64,000 nucleotides of DNA from Stygibacter sp964604155 (GTDB lineage Bacteria; Cloacimonadota; Cloacimonadia; Cloacimonadales; TCS61): positions 1 to 64,000 of the forward strand of contig CAZRXY010000014.1 of NCBI GenBank assembly GCA_964604155.1, in the 5' to 3' direction. The translations under genes were made by a program, and so were the position numbers. The notes under the pieces were generated by a model. That model was not told the origin of the DNA. It was given only the letters and a program-made list of their open reading frames with translations, and did no database searches. Below are positions 44,054 to 53,492 of this stretch, piece after piece. The stretch's first letter is position 1. Every line of letters begins with the position of its first letter.

Positions 44054-44279
44054 TTTTTTCGCACCACCACCACACACCTCTCTCCTAAAACAAATAATAG
44101 CTCCCTTTCACCGGATAATGGATATTTTGCAGGAAACCCGGGCTAATAGAATATGAGGGCAGATAATTAAATTTGTATAATATTTATGAAATATGTTTGT
44201 GTTATGTGTAATATGCTGCGCCACGAGTTGTCAAATCGTGGTCACCCATCACCAATCACCAATCACCAATCACCAATAA
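44054..44279. other. intergenic region between convergent genes, with heptanucleotide repeats
   Basis: Contains a CCACGA / TCGTGG hairpin (44221-44241) and four to five tandem copies of ATCACCA (44248-44277), directly before the stop of the C10 protease gene. No strong terminator with a T run was seen. Confidence 0.5.
44248..44277 (+). repeat. 7-bp tandem repeat (ATCACCA)
   Basis: About four perfect copies in a row. It is a simple-sequence repeat of the same period as the CACTTCT array at 51.95 kb. Confidence 0.8.
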
Positions 44280-46241
44280 TTACTTGAGCAAAACCATCTT
44301 GCCACTGGATGTTAGACGACCGGATTTCAGCATATAGTAATAAATTCCACTGCTCACAACCCGGTTTGCGGTATCGGTACCATCCCAGAGAAATCTCTGC
44401 TCACCCGCTGAATAATTGCCCGCAGCCAGCTCTTTTATCATCTGTCCCTTAAGGTTATAAATCCCTAAAGATATTAACGCTGGTTTATTGAGTTCAAATA
44501 CTATCTCCGTCTCCGGATTGAAAGGATTTGGATAATTCCCTATCACTCTGATATCACTTGCTGCTATTTCACCGTGGTCGTTATCCGTGAGAACTACTGT
44601 GATCACCACTTCATCCGGCTCCGAAAAGAATGTGCCATCTGATACTACCAGAGAGAAAATATACTCGGTCTCTTCTGTCACCAGCGGAGCAATGAATTCC
44701 GGATTAGCAATATTTATATTTGATAGCTCAATACCGGCAGGTGCTGTCCAGATATAGCTCAGCAGATCACCATTGATATCGTATGATCCCGAACCATCTA
44801 GAACCACAGTAGCTCCACTCAGCACATCGAGATCATCTCCCGCATCCGCAACCGGTGGCGTGGGTACTGCAATATTTACCGTTATCATTTCACTCATCTC
44901 TGATTCGCCTGTCACAAATAGAGCTGTTATCCAGAATATATAAGTACCCAAATCTAAATTATTGATCATCAAACCCGTTTCATCAGGTCCGGTAGTAGCT
45001 TCCAGTAAACCGTTACTATAAACATTAAACCCCTGCAAACTGCGATTAAGGTCATCATGATCCCAGGAAAGCAGGACATCATCCCCATTCATCACTACTG
45101 CCATAACGTCATAAGGAGCAGAGAGACTTTCATAAGGATAAAGGCTAAAAACTCCACCCTGATCATTATTGAAACTGGAACCAGAGGGATTGATATTTGA
45201 CAGGTAAAAATAGCCATTGCCCCAGCCTGACCAGCCAAAATTAAAATGAAAATAACTCTCTCCCTGGTAGCCATCAAGATTGAAAGCATGACCATAGCTA
45301 GCGCCCACACCACTATAGATCAAGGGACGTCCTGCATCAAGGTCATCTCTGATATAGGTCTCATAAGCATTAATAGAATAACTTGATTTTGCCCGGAAGG
45401 TCGCACTCGGATGATAATCAAAATTGGCGATCATAGCATTTCTGGCACTGTGATTTCCATATCCCACCTGAGCTCCTGAACCACCTGAACCGTAATTCAT
45501 CTCAACTGCCACTCCACATGCCCATTGCAGCTCCTTGGTCTCATAAGTGGCATAAGTGTTTTGCATATTGCTGTAATCAAATTCTGTATTAGAAAAATCA
45601 CAGGATATCGTGCCATATTGACTATGATTATATGTATGTGACCCCGTTCCTACTGCCGGGTGTCCCCAATAATACATCACCTGAGCCATAGAAACCGCCA
45701 CGCACCCCGAATACACAAAAGGATTGTTCTGCCCGGGACCATAGGGACAATGCTGATTCCAGGGCGAATCCTGATTCCAGTTGCAGCTCAATAATGGCGT
45801 TACATCTCGCAGCTCTCGCTCAGACCGAAATTCTTCCGCAGACTGCATCAACCTCCGCCAGTCTCGCTCTGCCCGCTCTCCTGCCGCCAGATCTCGCTCC
45901 CGGATTTCACGCATTTGCCATTGCCATTCATAAAACCAGTCATTCATCTGTACCGGAGCCATATCTGCGTCATAACATTTTTCAAAACTGTATGCCAAAA
46001 CAGGTATTGCCCTGTCATCGGCAGAAACTATCACAAACCCGCCTTCACTAATATTAAAGATATAAAAATCTGCCTCGTCTTCCCCAATCTCATACATATC
46101 AGTCCACTCTACTCTATCTAAGCCAGACCGCTCATTGATAATATTCCCAGCCACTAATAACGCCTCTTCCAGCGCAACCTGTGCGGAAAATAAAAGCCCT
46201 GCCCAAATTGTCATCGCCAAAATTGCTACTAATTTCTTCAT
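44280..46241 (-). CDS. secreted C10 (streptopain-like) cysteine protease with PKD and sorting domains
   Basis: A 653-residue protein: signal peptide (MKKLVAILAMTIWAGLLFS), N-terminal inhibitory propeptide (GGFVIVSADDRAIPVLAYS), catalytic domain with nucleophile Cys180 in YSGCVAVSMAQVMYYW and His318 in GHAFNLDGYQG, plus FGWSGWGNGYF. Next come a fibronectin-like segment, a PKD-type domain (ADAGDDLDVLSGATVVLDGS) and the sorting domain NYPNPFNPETEIVF. Catalytic residues are intact, so it should be an active secreted or surface-held protease, fitting growth on protein. It is divergent from the C25-family gene. Confidence 0.88.
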   Translation of the reverse strand: MKKLVAILAMTIWAGLLFSAQVALEEALLVAGNIINERSGLDRVEWTDMYEIGEDEADFYIFNISEGGFVIVSADDRAIPVLAYSFEKCYDADMAPVQMNDWFYEWQWQMREIRERDLAAGERAERDWRRLMQSAEEFRSERELRDVTPLLSCNWNQDSPWNQHCPYGPGQNNPFVYSGCVAVSMAQVMYYWGHPAVGTGSHTYNHSQYGTISCDFSNTEFDYSNMQNTYATYETKELQWACGVAVEMNYGSGGSGAQVGYGNHSARNAMIANFDYHPSATFRAKSSYSINAYETYIRDDLDAGRPLIYSGVGASYGHAFNLDGYQGESYFHFNFGWSGWGNGYFYLSNINPSGSSFNNDQGGVFSLYPYESLSAPYDVMAVVMNGDDVLLSWDHDDLNRSLQGFNVYSNGLLEATTGPDETGLMINNLDLGTYIFWITALFVTGESEMSEMITVNIAVPTPPVADAGDDLDVLSGATVVLDGSGSYDINGDLLSYIWTAPAGIELSNINIANPEFIAPLVTEETEYIFSLVVSDGTFFSEPDEVVITVVLTDNDHGEIAASDIRVIGNYPNPFNPETEIVFELNKPALISLGIYNLKGQMIKELAAGNYSAGEQRFLWDGTDTANRVVSSGIYYYMLKSGRLTSSGKMVLLK

Positions 46242-46523
46242 CTATTACTCCATTTACCTTTTGCAGGAAAACTTCTGAACACCCTGCCTGCTGTCAATCA
46301 TAAAATTCCTCCGGCAAAATTACCTGAAGATAAAATGATGAAATTTATTATAAATAATGGCGTTAATTCTTTTGATTGGAATAGATTTTGCATAGCCTAT
46401 TTTTCGGACAGCCTGATTATCATCAAAGAGTAGCCGGATATATAGCATCAGAGAAAATAGAGGTGGATTAAAAGAATAGATTTATAAAAAATATTGTTAC
46501 CTAATCTAATATTGGAGGCATGG
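46242..46523. other. divergent promoter region between C10 and C25 protease genes
   Basis: About 280 bp, AT-rich. TTGCATAGCC and TATATA-like strings occur upstream of the rightward gene but no -35/-10 pair is convincing on either strand. Confidence 0.35.
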
Positions 46524-49500
46524 ATGAGAAAGTATGTATTTAGCATTTTGTTAATAATTTTGGTTTGGGGCTTGGATGGCTCCTGGCATTCTGTCAACCA
46601 GATTGGCAGTGTGCAATTTAATTGTAACCAAATGGAGCGGGGGGACACTGAAATAATATTCAGTCTTGATGGATTTGAACTGGAATCTAAGCACTATAGC
46701 GGCAGGGAGTATCACAGAATAAGCCATCCTGAGGGCACTCATTTTCTGGAGGCGGGAATGCCTGATCTCCCCTATTTCACTACAACCATTGCAATCCCTG
46801 TTGAGGGAGTAGTCTCTCTTGAATATGAAGTTTTGGCAAGTGAACTGTTATCCGATATTACAATATATCCGCTTGAAGAGTTGGCATTGGAGCATGAGGA
46901 AAGACAGGACAGATTTTTTATAAATAGCGAGTATTACGAATATGGCAATCGTTTTCCCGAAGATAGTGTGATATTAAAGGGTCCTGCCGTGATGCGTGAT
47001 TTGAGGGTGGTAACCCTGAGTTTTTGCCCCTTTATTTATAACGCCGCAAGTGGTGAACTCGAGATTGCCGGCGAGATACGGGCAAGAGTGCAGGTAGAGG
47101 GAACTGGTGGTGAAAACACTACCCGGAATCGGGGTACAATTTCCCGTGCCTATGAGCCCATATACCGAAGTATGGTCATAAATTATGCTGATTTTATTGG
47201 TCGCCCGCAGTATCAGCAGCCCACTATTATTTTTGTGATCAAAGATATGGCAGATGCACTTGAGGCTCTGGAATATCTCACAGACTGGAAGCGGTCTAAA
47301 GGTTTTAATGTGGTAGTGGCAACTACTGCCGAAACGGGCACTACTAATCAATCTATCAAAAACTATCTGCAAAATGCTTATGATAACTGGGAAAACCCGC
47401 CGGATTATGTGTGCTTTTGCGGCGATGCCAATGGCTCATATTCCATACCAACCTGGGGATATGGAGATCATGCCTATGCTCAGCTCGATGGCAATGACCT
47501 TTTGGAAGATGTGATTATTGGAAGATTGTCTTTCCAAAGCGTAAATACATTTCAATTGCTCATCTCCAAGATACTTAATTATGAAAAAGAACCCTTTATG
47601 GATGATACAAACTGGTATGAGCAGGCACTACTTGCAGGCGATACAAGTATTTCGGGTCCTTCAATGAGGTTCACCTGTCAATCAATAAAAGACTTGATGA
47701 TGGATTTCCCCGGCAGTTTTGCTAGTGATGATAATTTTACTGAGATATACTCAGGAAGTTTCCCTTCGCTGATAAATTCTGCCATAAATAGCGGGGTGAG
47801 CTATATGGTTTACCGTGGCTGGCTGGGAATGAGCGGCTGGAGCCCCGGTGGTCAAACCAATGGCTTTAAGCTGCCCTTTGCCACACTACTAACCTGCGGC
47901 ACCGGCAGTTGGACCAGTGGTACATCAGATAGTGAACAATTTGTGCAGATGGGCACTATTTCAAATCCCACCGGAGCTATCGGTTGCGTGGGAATGGCAA
48001 CTGCCGGCACGCATTCCTGCTTTAATAACGCCCTCACAATGGGTATCTATGGTGGAATTTTTCTCGATAATCTTTATACTATGGGAGCTGCTACCACTCG
48101 CGGTAAGTATTACCTCTATGAGACCTTTCCGCAAGACCCGGGAGGATATGTGGAATCTTATCATAGCTGGGCAAATCTGATGGGCGACCCCAGTCTGGAA
48201 TTATGGACGCGTACCCCTGAAGAGATAAACGTGATATCCACCAGCAATATCCCCACCGGCAGTGGCTTTCTGCCGGTAGCTGTGCGTAATTCCGCTAATG
48301 CACCCATAGAAGGAGCATGGGTTACTCTTTCTAACGATTCAGGAAGTTTCTTCTCTACGGATTTCACGCCGATACATGGAGAAGTATTGATAGACCTTTC
48401 CGGCAGCGACGCAGGCGAATATAATCTGGTGGTTACTTCACATGGCTTTATCCCATATCTGGGTAATCTTGTTATCGGAGATTCCGATCAATATGTGGAT
48501 ATCCAAAGCGTGCTCTATGACGATTCGTCAAGCGGTAATGGCGATGGTATTTTAAATCCCGGCGAAACTGTAACAATAATTCCGGCACTTACAAATTTCG
48601 GTTCGCAGCTGGTAACTGATATAAGCGTGATTCCCTCCCTCTCACACAGCTATATGAATTTCACGCCAACGGTTCTGCAATTTGGCGATATCGCTGCAGG
48701 AGAAACTGCTGAACCTGCCGCAGGAATTGAGCTCACTATTTTACCTTCAGCCCTCGGGGGTATGCAGGGACTACTGCAATTGCAGGTCAGCGATGGCGAG
48801 GGAAACACCTGGGAAAACTGGCATTATCTCAATATTGAGGGCGTAAATTTATATGCAGTCGATTATGAAGTAATTGGAAATGAAATCCTGGAACCGGGAA
48901 TTTCCTCTGAAATTTATATTACTTTAGAGAATATAGGGTCTTTAGCTGCCACAGATATCACGGCAGAACTGCATTGCCTTAATCCACGTCTTATAATTAC
49001 TGACAGTCTGGGAACCTTTAGCACAATCCCTCCCGGAGGTAGTGCAAATAATAGCAGCAATACCTTTGAACTCACTCCTTCTGTTACAGTAATTCCAGGC
49101 TCACAATTGCAGGTTGAAGCTCATCTGAGCAATCCTTCCGGCTATTTTCAGATTGCTACTTTCACCATTTTGGTAGGTGTTGTAGAGGTTACAGACCCAC
49201 TAGGTCCCGATGAATACGGCTACTGGTGCTATGATGACGGAGACCTGGGTTATGATAATTGCCCCACGTATGAATGGATAGAAATTGATCCCGCTCACGC
49301 TGGAAATGGCACTATCATACCGCTTAACGATGGGGGAGATACCGGAGATAGCGAAATTATCTCACTGCCCGATGAATTTACTTTCACCTTTTATGGCACC
49401 CAGTACACCGAGATCACAGTCTGTTCAAATGGCTGGATTTCTCCCGGCGCCTATGAAGGAGCAAATTTTATGAATCATCCACTGCCGGGACCTGAAGGTC

Positions 49501-51284
49501 CCAGCCCTATGATTGCTGTGTTCTGGGATGACCTTAATGTGAATTCCGGTAATGTCTGCTATTACTATAATGATATAGATCACTTCTTTGTCGTCTCCTG
49601 GTCCGATTGCAATAACGGCGATACCGGCTCCAATGAAACCTTTCAGGTTATTCTCTATGACCCTAATTATCATACGACTATGACTGAAGACTCGCTTATC
49701 AAAATGCAGTATAAAGATATAAATAATAATAATTCTGGCAATTATCCCTCTAATCACGGGCAGTTCTGCACTATCGGCTTGGAAAGCGAAGCAGCTCAAT
49801 ATGGGATAAATTATACCTTTAATAATACCTATCCTGCTTCCTGCAAAACACTTGAAAATGAAATGGCTCTTCTATTTTCACCACCTCAGTATCCGGAATT
49901 TGGTCCCTACCTGGAAATGGTTTCATATGATTATCTTGCCGGCGATGACGAATTTATCGAAGCTGGAGAATCAGTTAGTCTCTCAATTCTAATTGGAAAT
50001 CAGGGTGCCGAAGAGGCAACTGATATCGATATCGAAATATCGATCAATGACCCCTGGTTCACCGTTACTAACGGTGAAGCCTTTATAAATGAAATTGAGG
50101 CTCTGGGTACTTATGAGCTTATAAATGCCTTCAGCTTTGAAGTAAGCGAGGAAGTGCCGGATAATTATCCTTTTGTGGTAATTATCCACATGACTGCTGA
50201 AGATGATTTCTGGTCTTCAAGTATCAGCCTCACCGCCCACTGGACTAATGCCTTCCTCGTCGATCAGGACAGCATAGCAGTAGTGCTGGGGATCAATCAT
50301 GAAACTGAGCGTATTCTGCACCTCACAAACACCAGCGCCCAATCTGTTAATTACTATCTGCGATTGGATGATGGAGAGGATAATAGCAGAGATATCAGCG
50401 GCTCATTCGTAAGCTGCAATACTGATATGTTTTACCCAGGTACAGAAATGACCTGGCAATTTACCGTTTTTAATAACTCGATTGAAAATGAGTGGGTAAA
50501 TAATGTCTGGCTCACCTTCCCTCCTGGAATTTCTGTCACTGGCGCTACCCATGCTACTGGTGGTTCTGGCGGGTTAATGTTCTGGGATGGCACTACAGGA
50601 GATAACGTTACGGTTAATTGGAATGGTGAAACTGCTAATGGCTGGGGAGTGCTGCATAATAGCGAATCTGCCATGTGGAATGTGAATGTGTCTATTGGTG
50701 AGAATTTTGCCAGCGATATCCAGATAGACTGGGAAATCGGCGGCGATGGCTATGGCAACGAACCTCATAATGTCTCAGGTGAATTAGAATTTAGTTATCC
50801 TATTCAATGGATCAGCCTTAATACTTCCTTTGGCACCCTTGCCAGTGGCGATAGTGATGAGATCATCATTTACTACGATACAAATGATCTGGAAATTGGT
50901 GATTATCACTGCACAATTAAAATCCTCTCAGATAGCTGGTTCGAAAAACTCGTGCAAACACACCTCACTGTAGTCACTGTGGAGCAGAATCCAGATGAAA
51001 TATCCGGCGTCACTCAGCTTTTAGGAAATTTCCCCAACCCCTTTAATCCCAGTACCCGGATAAAATTTGTTCTGGCAGAACAATCTCATACAAAGCTGAT
51101 TATCTATAATATCAAAGGTCAAATAGTTAGAACTCTGCTAAATGATACATTATCCGCCGACGATTATTCCGTCACCTGGAATGGCAGAAATGATAACGGT
51201 ATTTCCGTGAGCAGTGGCATTTACTACCTGCAGCTAAATACCCCTTCGCAAAACATGACCCGAAAAATCCTGCTGCTTAAATAA
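46524..51284 (+). CDS. large secreted C25 (gingipain-like) family protein with sorting domain
   Basis: About 1,586 residues. The ATG at 46524 has GGAGG five bases before it; ten further upstream codons begin with TTG and look non-coding. Signal peptide MRKYVFSILLIILVWG; propeptide-like region to about 200; Peptidase C25 domain (about 230-560) with FVIKDMADALEALEYLTDWK, FCGDANG and VIIGRLS. The nucleophile cysteine is kept (LLTCGTGSW, about residue 458), but the usual histidine of NYxGHG is replaced by tryptophan (YRGWLGM, about 433). Long Ig-like and CARDB-like regions follow, then FPNPFNPSTRIKF sorting. It may be catalytically dead, or use another base. Confidence 0.82.
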   Translation: MRKYVFSILLIILVWGLDGSWHSVNQIGSVQFNCNQMERGDTEIIFSLDGFELESKHYSGREYHRISHPEGTHFLEAGMPDLPYFTTTIAIPVEGVVSLEYEVLASELLSDITIYPLEELALEHEERQDRFFINSEYYEYGNRFPEDSVILKGPAVMRDLRVVTLSFCPFIYNAASGELEIAGEIRARVQVEGTGGENTTRNRGTISRAYEPIYRSMVINYADFIGRPQYQQPTIIFVIKDMADALEALEYLTDWKRSKGFNVVVATTAETGTTNQSIKNYLQNAYDNWENPPDYVCFCGDANGSYSIPTWGYGDHAYAQLDGNDLLEDVIIGRLSFQSVNTFQLLISKILNYEKEPFMDDTNWYEQALLAGDTSISGPSMRFTCQSIKDLMMDFPGSFASDDNFTEIYSGSFPSLINSAINSGVSYMVYRGWLGMSGWSPGGQTNGFKLPFATLLTCGTGSWTSGTSDSEQFVQMGTISNPTGAIGCVGMATAGTHSCFNNALTMGIYGGIFLDNLYTMGAATTRGKYYLYETFPQDPGGYVESYHSWANLMGDPSLELWTRTPEEINVISTSNIPTGSGFLPVAVRNSANAPIEGAWVTLSNDSGSFFSTDFTPIHGEVLIDLSGSDAGEYNLVVTSHGFIPYLGNLVIGDSDQYVDIQSVLYDDSSSGNGDGILNPGETVTIIPALTNFGSQLVTDISVIPSLSHSYMNFTPTVLQFGDIAAGETAEPAAGIELTILPSALGGMQGLLQLQVSDGEGNTWENWHYLNIEGVNLYAVDYEVIGNEILEPGISSEIYITLENIGSLAATDITAELHCLNPRLIITDSLGTFSTIPPGGSANNSSNTFELTPSVTVIPGSQLQVEAHLSNPSGYFQIATFTILVGVVEVTDPLGPDEYGYWCYDDGDLGYDNCPTYEWIEIDPAHAGNGTIIPLNDGGDTGDSEIISLPDEFTFTFYGTQYTEITVCSNGWISPGAYEGANFMNHPLPGPEGPSPMIAVFWDDLNVNSGNVCYYYNDIDHFFVVSWSDCNNGDTGSNETFQVILYDPNYHTTMTEDSLIKMQYKDINNNNSGNYPSNHGQFCTIGLESEAAQYGINYTFNNTYPASCKTLENEMALLFSPPQYPEFGPYLEMVSYDYLAGDDEFIEAGESVSLSILIGNQGAEEATDIDIEISINDPWFTVTNGEAFINEIEALGTYELINAFSFEVSEEVPDNYPFVVIIHMTAEDDFWSSSISLTAHWTNAFLVDQDSIAVVLGINHETERILHLTNTSAQSVNYYLRLDDGEDNSRDISGSFVSCNTDMFYPGTEMTWQFTVFNNSIENEWVNNVWLTFPPGISVTGATHATGGSGGLMFWDGTTGDNVTVNWNGETANGWGVLHNSESAMWNVNVSIGENFASDIQIDWEIGGDGYGNEPHNVSGELEFSYPIQWISLNTSFGTLASGDSDEIIIYYDTNDLEIGDYHCTIKILSDSWFEKLVQTHLTVVTVEQNPDEISGVTQLLGNFPNPFNPSTRIKFVLAEQSHTKLIIYNIKGQIVRTLLNDTLSADDYSVTWNGRNDNGISVSSGIYYLQLNTPSQNMTRKILLLK

Positions 51285-51309
51285 TCTGCCTTTTTTCTAT
51301 AATAATTCA

Positions 51310-51344
51310 GGAAAGGTTTCCCCAAAAAACCTTTCCTTTTTTTT
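51310..51344 (+). terminator. rho-independent terminator after the C25-family gene
   Basis: A 10-bp perfect stem GGAAAGGTTT / AAACCTTTCC with a short loop, followed by eight T residues. Confidence 0.93.
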
Positions 51345-51441
51345 ATGCTACACAGTATTCAGTGAAAAATACCTGCACCAAACTTAAAAAAAATCAACAA
51401 TATCTAATAATTGTGATGATATTCTGGCATGATTTTTTTCA

Positions 51442-51453
51442 GGCATCCCCCTG
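51442..51453 (-). repeat. orphan GGGGGATGCC motif
   Basis: Minus strand CAGGGGGATGCCTG preceded by ATTAGAAAA, like the copy before tetR. No TTGACA follows and no leftward gene is near. Confidence 0.45.
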
Positions 51454-51463
51454 TTTTCTAATT

Positions 51464-51516
51464 AACCGGACTAATAGATTATTCGTAATAATAGATTTAC
51501 ACAGGCTACCCGGGAG
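51464..51516 (+). repeat. dispersed intergenic repeat (ACACAGGCTACCC block)
   Basis: CCGGACTAATAG ... TTACACAGGCTACCCGGG. Related to 24464-24518. Confidence 0.55.
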
Positions 51517-51645
51517 GAATATTTAATAATCCCCTGAAAAATGTATCATCCCGCGAAAACTCCTTATTCGGCAGGCATTAGCCGGTAAGAAGCTCATATA
51601 CCGGCTGACATCAAAAAGTCACCTATCTCTCTATTTATGAATGAT

Positions 51646-51676
51646 CCCCAGAGCTAAAAGCCCCCGGGTTACTCAT
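51646..51676 (+). repeat. dispersed repeat (GAGCTAAA block)
   Basis: CCCCAGAGCTAAAAG then CCCCCGGGTTACTCATT. A second copy is at 54414-54443. Both are partly palindromic (CCCC / GGGG). Confidence 0.5.
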
Positions 51677-51686
51677 TTTCTTATCT

Positions 51687-51699
51687 GGCATCCCCCCTG
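51687..51699 (-). repeat. orphan GGGGGGATGCC motif
   Basis: Minus strand ACAGGGGGGATGCCAGA. No -35 box follows on that strand. Confidence 0.45.
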
Positions 51700-51762
51700 T
51701 TTTTTGAATTTATCGTTGTTCTAATTAACTGGGAAAAAATGAATTACGTTGTATTATCCTTG

Positions 51763-51871
51763 GTCGACCATCCCGGAGAGCTAACGCACATCCGAGAGGT
51801 CTCAATTGGGAAGTATTCAACCATCTAAGTTACCTCGCGGATGTGCGTTAGCTCTCCGCGATGGTGACGAC
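51763..51871 (+). repeat. 109-bp palindromic unit
   Basis: Ends GTCGACCATCCC ... GATGGTGACGAC. Inside, arms of about 27 bp (51774-51800 and 51832-51858) pair almost perfectly: GAGAGCTAACGCACATCCG and CGGATGTGCGTTAGCTCTC. It would form a long hairpin in RNA or a cruciform in DNA. Confidence 0.75.
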
Positions 51872-51910
51872 TAATTGTTTACTTGATCATTACTTCCACT
51901 TTTCAAACTA

Positions 51911-51926
51911 ATTTCGGGGGTATGCC
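51911..51926 (+). promoter_or_regulatory. TTTCGGGGGTATGCC motif copy
   Basis: ATTTCGGGGGTATGCC. The expected -35 position is occupied by the CACTTCT tandem array, which seems to have separated or replaced it. Confidence 0.45.
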
Positions 51927-51938
51927 AGCATTTTATTA

Positions 51939-52020
51939 TCACTTCTCCCTTCTCACTTCTCACTTCTCACTTCTCACTTCTCCCTTCTCACTTCTCACTT
52001 CTCACTTCTCACTTCTCACT
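51939..52020 (+). repeat. 7-bp tandem repeat (CACTTCT)
   Basis: About eleven copies of CACTTCT, two with CCCTTCT. It lies upstream of the outer-membrane protein gene, so changes in copy number could alter the promoter spacing. Confidence 0.9.
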
Positions 52021-52044
52021 GAGATAGACCTCATCCCCTACTGG

Positions 52045-52110
52045 ATGATTTATGAGCCATCCACCACAAATTTCAAAGGATATGCCAGTGATTTTTTTTT
52101 AATATTGACA
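52045..52110 (+). promoter_or_regulatory. degenerate motif and TTGACA before the outer-membrane protein gene
   Basis: GATGATTTATGAGCCAT, then TTTCAAAGGATATGCC (52071-52086), 18 bp, TTGACA (52105-52110). The layout is that of the hdr promoter, with GGGGG changed to AAGGA. The -10 is unclear. Confidence 0.5.
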
Positions 52111-52162
52111 ATTTTTTACCTTAGCCCAGCATTGAACGCATAAAAAGTTAGGAGGAATTGGA

Positions 52163-53317
52163 ATGAAAAAGATTATTTTATTATGTATCCTTATCGCTCT
52201 ATCGATTGCGGTGTTTGCACAGAGTCCAAGGTTGATTAGTATGGGAAGTGTCTATGGTTATATCGATGATGACTATGACATATTTACTTACCCCGCAACA
52301 ATTAATTCTTACGCAAAAAATGTATATGGATATCTGGGATCATCATGTTCTGATGAATATTCATATAATTTCGGTTTTAATTGCTTGTTATCGAAATTTG
52401 TCCTTGGCGTATATTTCAATAAACCATTGCCCAGTATGGCACTTAATAACTATGTCGAGCAAAGTTATGCAATGCTCGATAAAAGATTCCAGATGTTTCT
52501 GGGTCTAAATGAAAATATCGCTGCTACTTTTTCTCTGGCAATGGATAGTTATACCGCACCTTCAAGAGCTAATGAAGATACAGAGAATGCCATGGCATTA
52601 GGCTTTGGAATTGGCTACTCTACAGATAAATTTGATCTTGGTGCAAACATTCTACTGCCTTCATATTCCACTGAAGACTATTTTATAGATAATAATTCTA
52701 TCGAACAGAAAGAATCTAAATCGCTTATCGATATAGCCGGCAGAATGCTTTTAACAGAATACAACAGCAGAGAAATCATCGGAAAAGTTAATCTGCATAC
52801 TGGCTCATCCACCTTCGATGACGGTGTGAATAACACAAATGATATTGAAAGTAGTTATATGGCTTTCGATCTCGGATTTGCCGGCTTGCTCAATATCGAT
52901 GATGACAATTTGCTGGTTATTGGCATCACTCCCTTTGGTTTGCATAACGCAAAAACCGAATCTGGTACTCAGGATTATACGGAAACCTCCACTACTAATA
53001 CTATTATGCTGCCCGCCTTTAATATTGGTTTAGAATCAAAAATTTGTAAATGGCTCGTTGTCCGTAGCGGAATTATTCAAAATTACTTGATGGTCACCGA
53101 AACAGATGAATACGTAGATGATAATGGCAAAATGGAAGAGACCATAAAATACAAGGACAGCCACTTTGATTTCAAAATGGGTATGGGTATGTTCTTTAAA
53201 AATTTCACTCTCGATTTTGTCTTTAACGAACGATTCCTCCATAATGGACCAAACTTCATTACAGGTGCCGTTACTGAAAATGTTATCGGCAAATTGATGC
53301 TCAAATATAGCTTCTAA
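52163..53317 (+). CDS. predicted outer-membrane beta-barrel protein
   Basis: A 384-residue protein with signal peptide (MKKIILLCILIALSIAVFAQ), start segment SPRLISMGSVYGYIDDDYDIFTYPA (typical of porin-like barrels of this group), many amphipathic beta strands, and a C-terminal aromatic residue (LMLKYSF). AGGAGG precedes the ATG. Function unknown; it is a single-gene unit ending in a strong terminator. Confidence 0.75.
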   Translation: MKKIILLCILIALSIAVFAQSPRLISMGSVYGYIDDDYDIFTYPATINSYAKNVYGYLGSSCSDEYSYNFGFNCLLSKFVLGVYFNKPLPSMALNNYVEQSYAMLDKRFQMFLGLNENIAATFSLAMDSYTAPSRANEDTENAMALGFGIGYSTDKFDLGANILLPSYSTEDYFIDNNSIEQKESKSLIDIAGRMLLTEYNSREIIGKVNLHTGSSTFDDGVNNTNDIESSYMAFDLGFAGLLNIDDDNLLVIGITPFGLHNAKTESGTQDYTETSTTNTIMLPAFNIGLESKICKWLVVRSGIIQNYLMVTETDEYVDDNGKMEETIKYKDSHFDFKMGMGMFFKNFTLDFVFNERFLHNGPNFITGAVTENVIGKLMLKYSF

Positions 53318-53372
53318 TTAATAATTATCGCTTTGCGCCAGTCAGACCGGAAGGCGCAAGGCGTTGCTATCC

Positions 53373-53407
53373 GTCCTCAATTGCTCCGCGATTGAGGACT
53401 TTTTTTA
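53373..53407 (+). terminator. rho-independent terminator
   Basis: A 9-bp stem GTCCTCAAT / ATTGAGGAC, 9-nt loop, eight T residues. Confidence 0.93.
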
Positions 53408-53492
53408 TCCGCTTAACCAGCAAATGATATTTCTTGAAAATCAAAAATTATATATATATAAAAAATGTCAATCCAGTCACTTGTAAAAAAAA

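Larger units (their letters stand above)
51345..52162. other. repeat-rich intergenic region
   Basis: No convincing gene (a short open frame at 51883-52143 is an artefact of the tandem repeat). In order it holds a GGGGGATGCC copy, the ACACAGGCTACCC block, a GAGCTAAA / CCGGGTTACTC block, a second GGGGGATGCC copy, a 109-bp palindrome, a TTTCGGGGGTATGCC copy, a 7-bp tandem array, and a degenerate motif with TTGACA before the outer-membrane protein gene. The order partly repeats in 53.7-54.6 kb. Confidence 0.6.

Noticed and set aside
51939..52020. CRISPR array
   Set aside because: The 7-bp units are contiguous with no spacers, so this is a simple tandem repeat.
51883..52143. 86-codon open frame with HFSLLTS repeats
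   Set aside because: It is produced by the CACTTCT tandem array; it has no ribosome site and no family resemblance.
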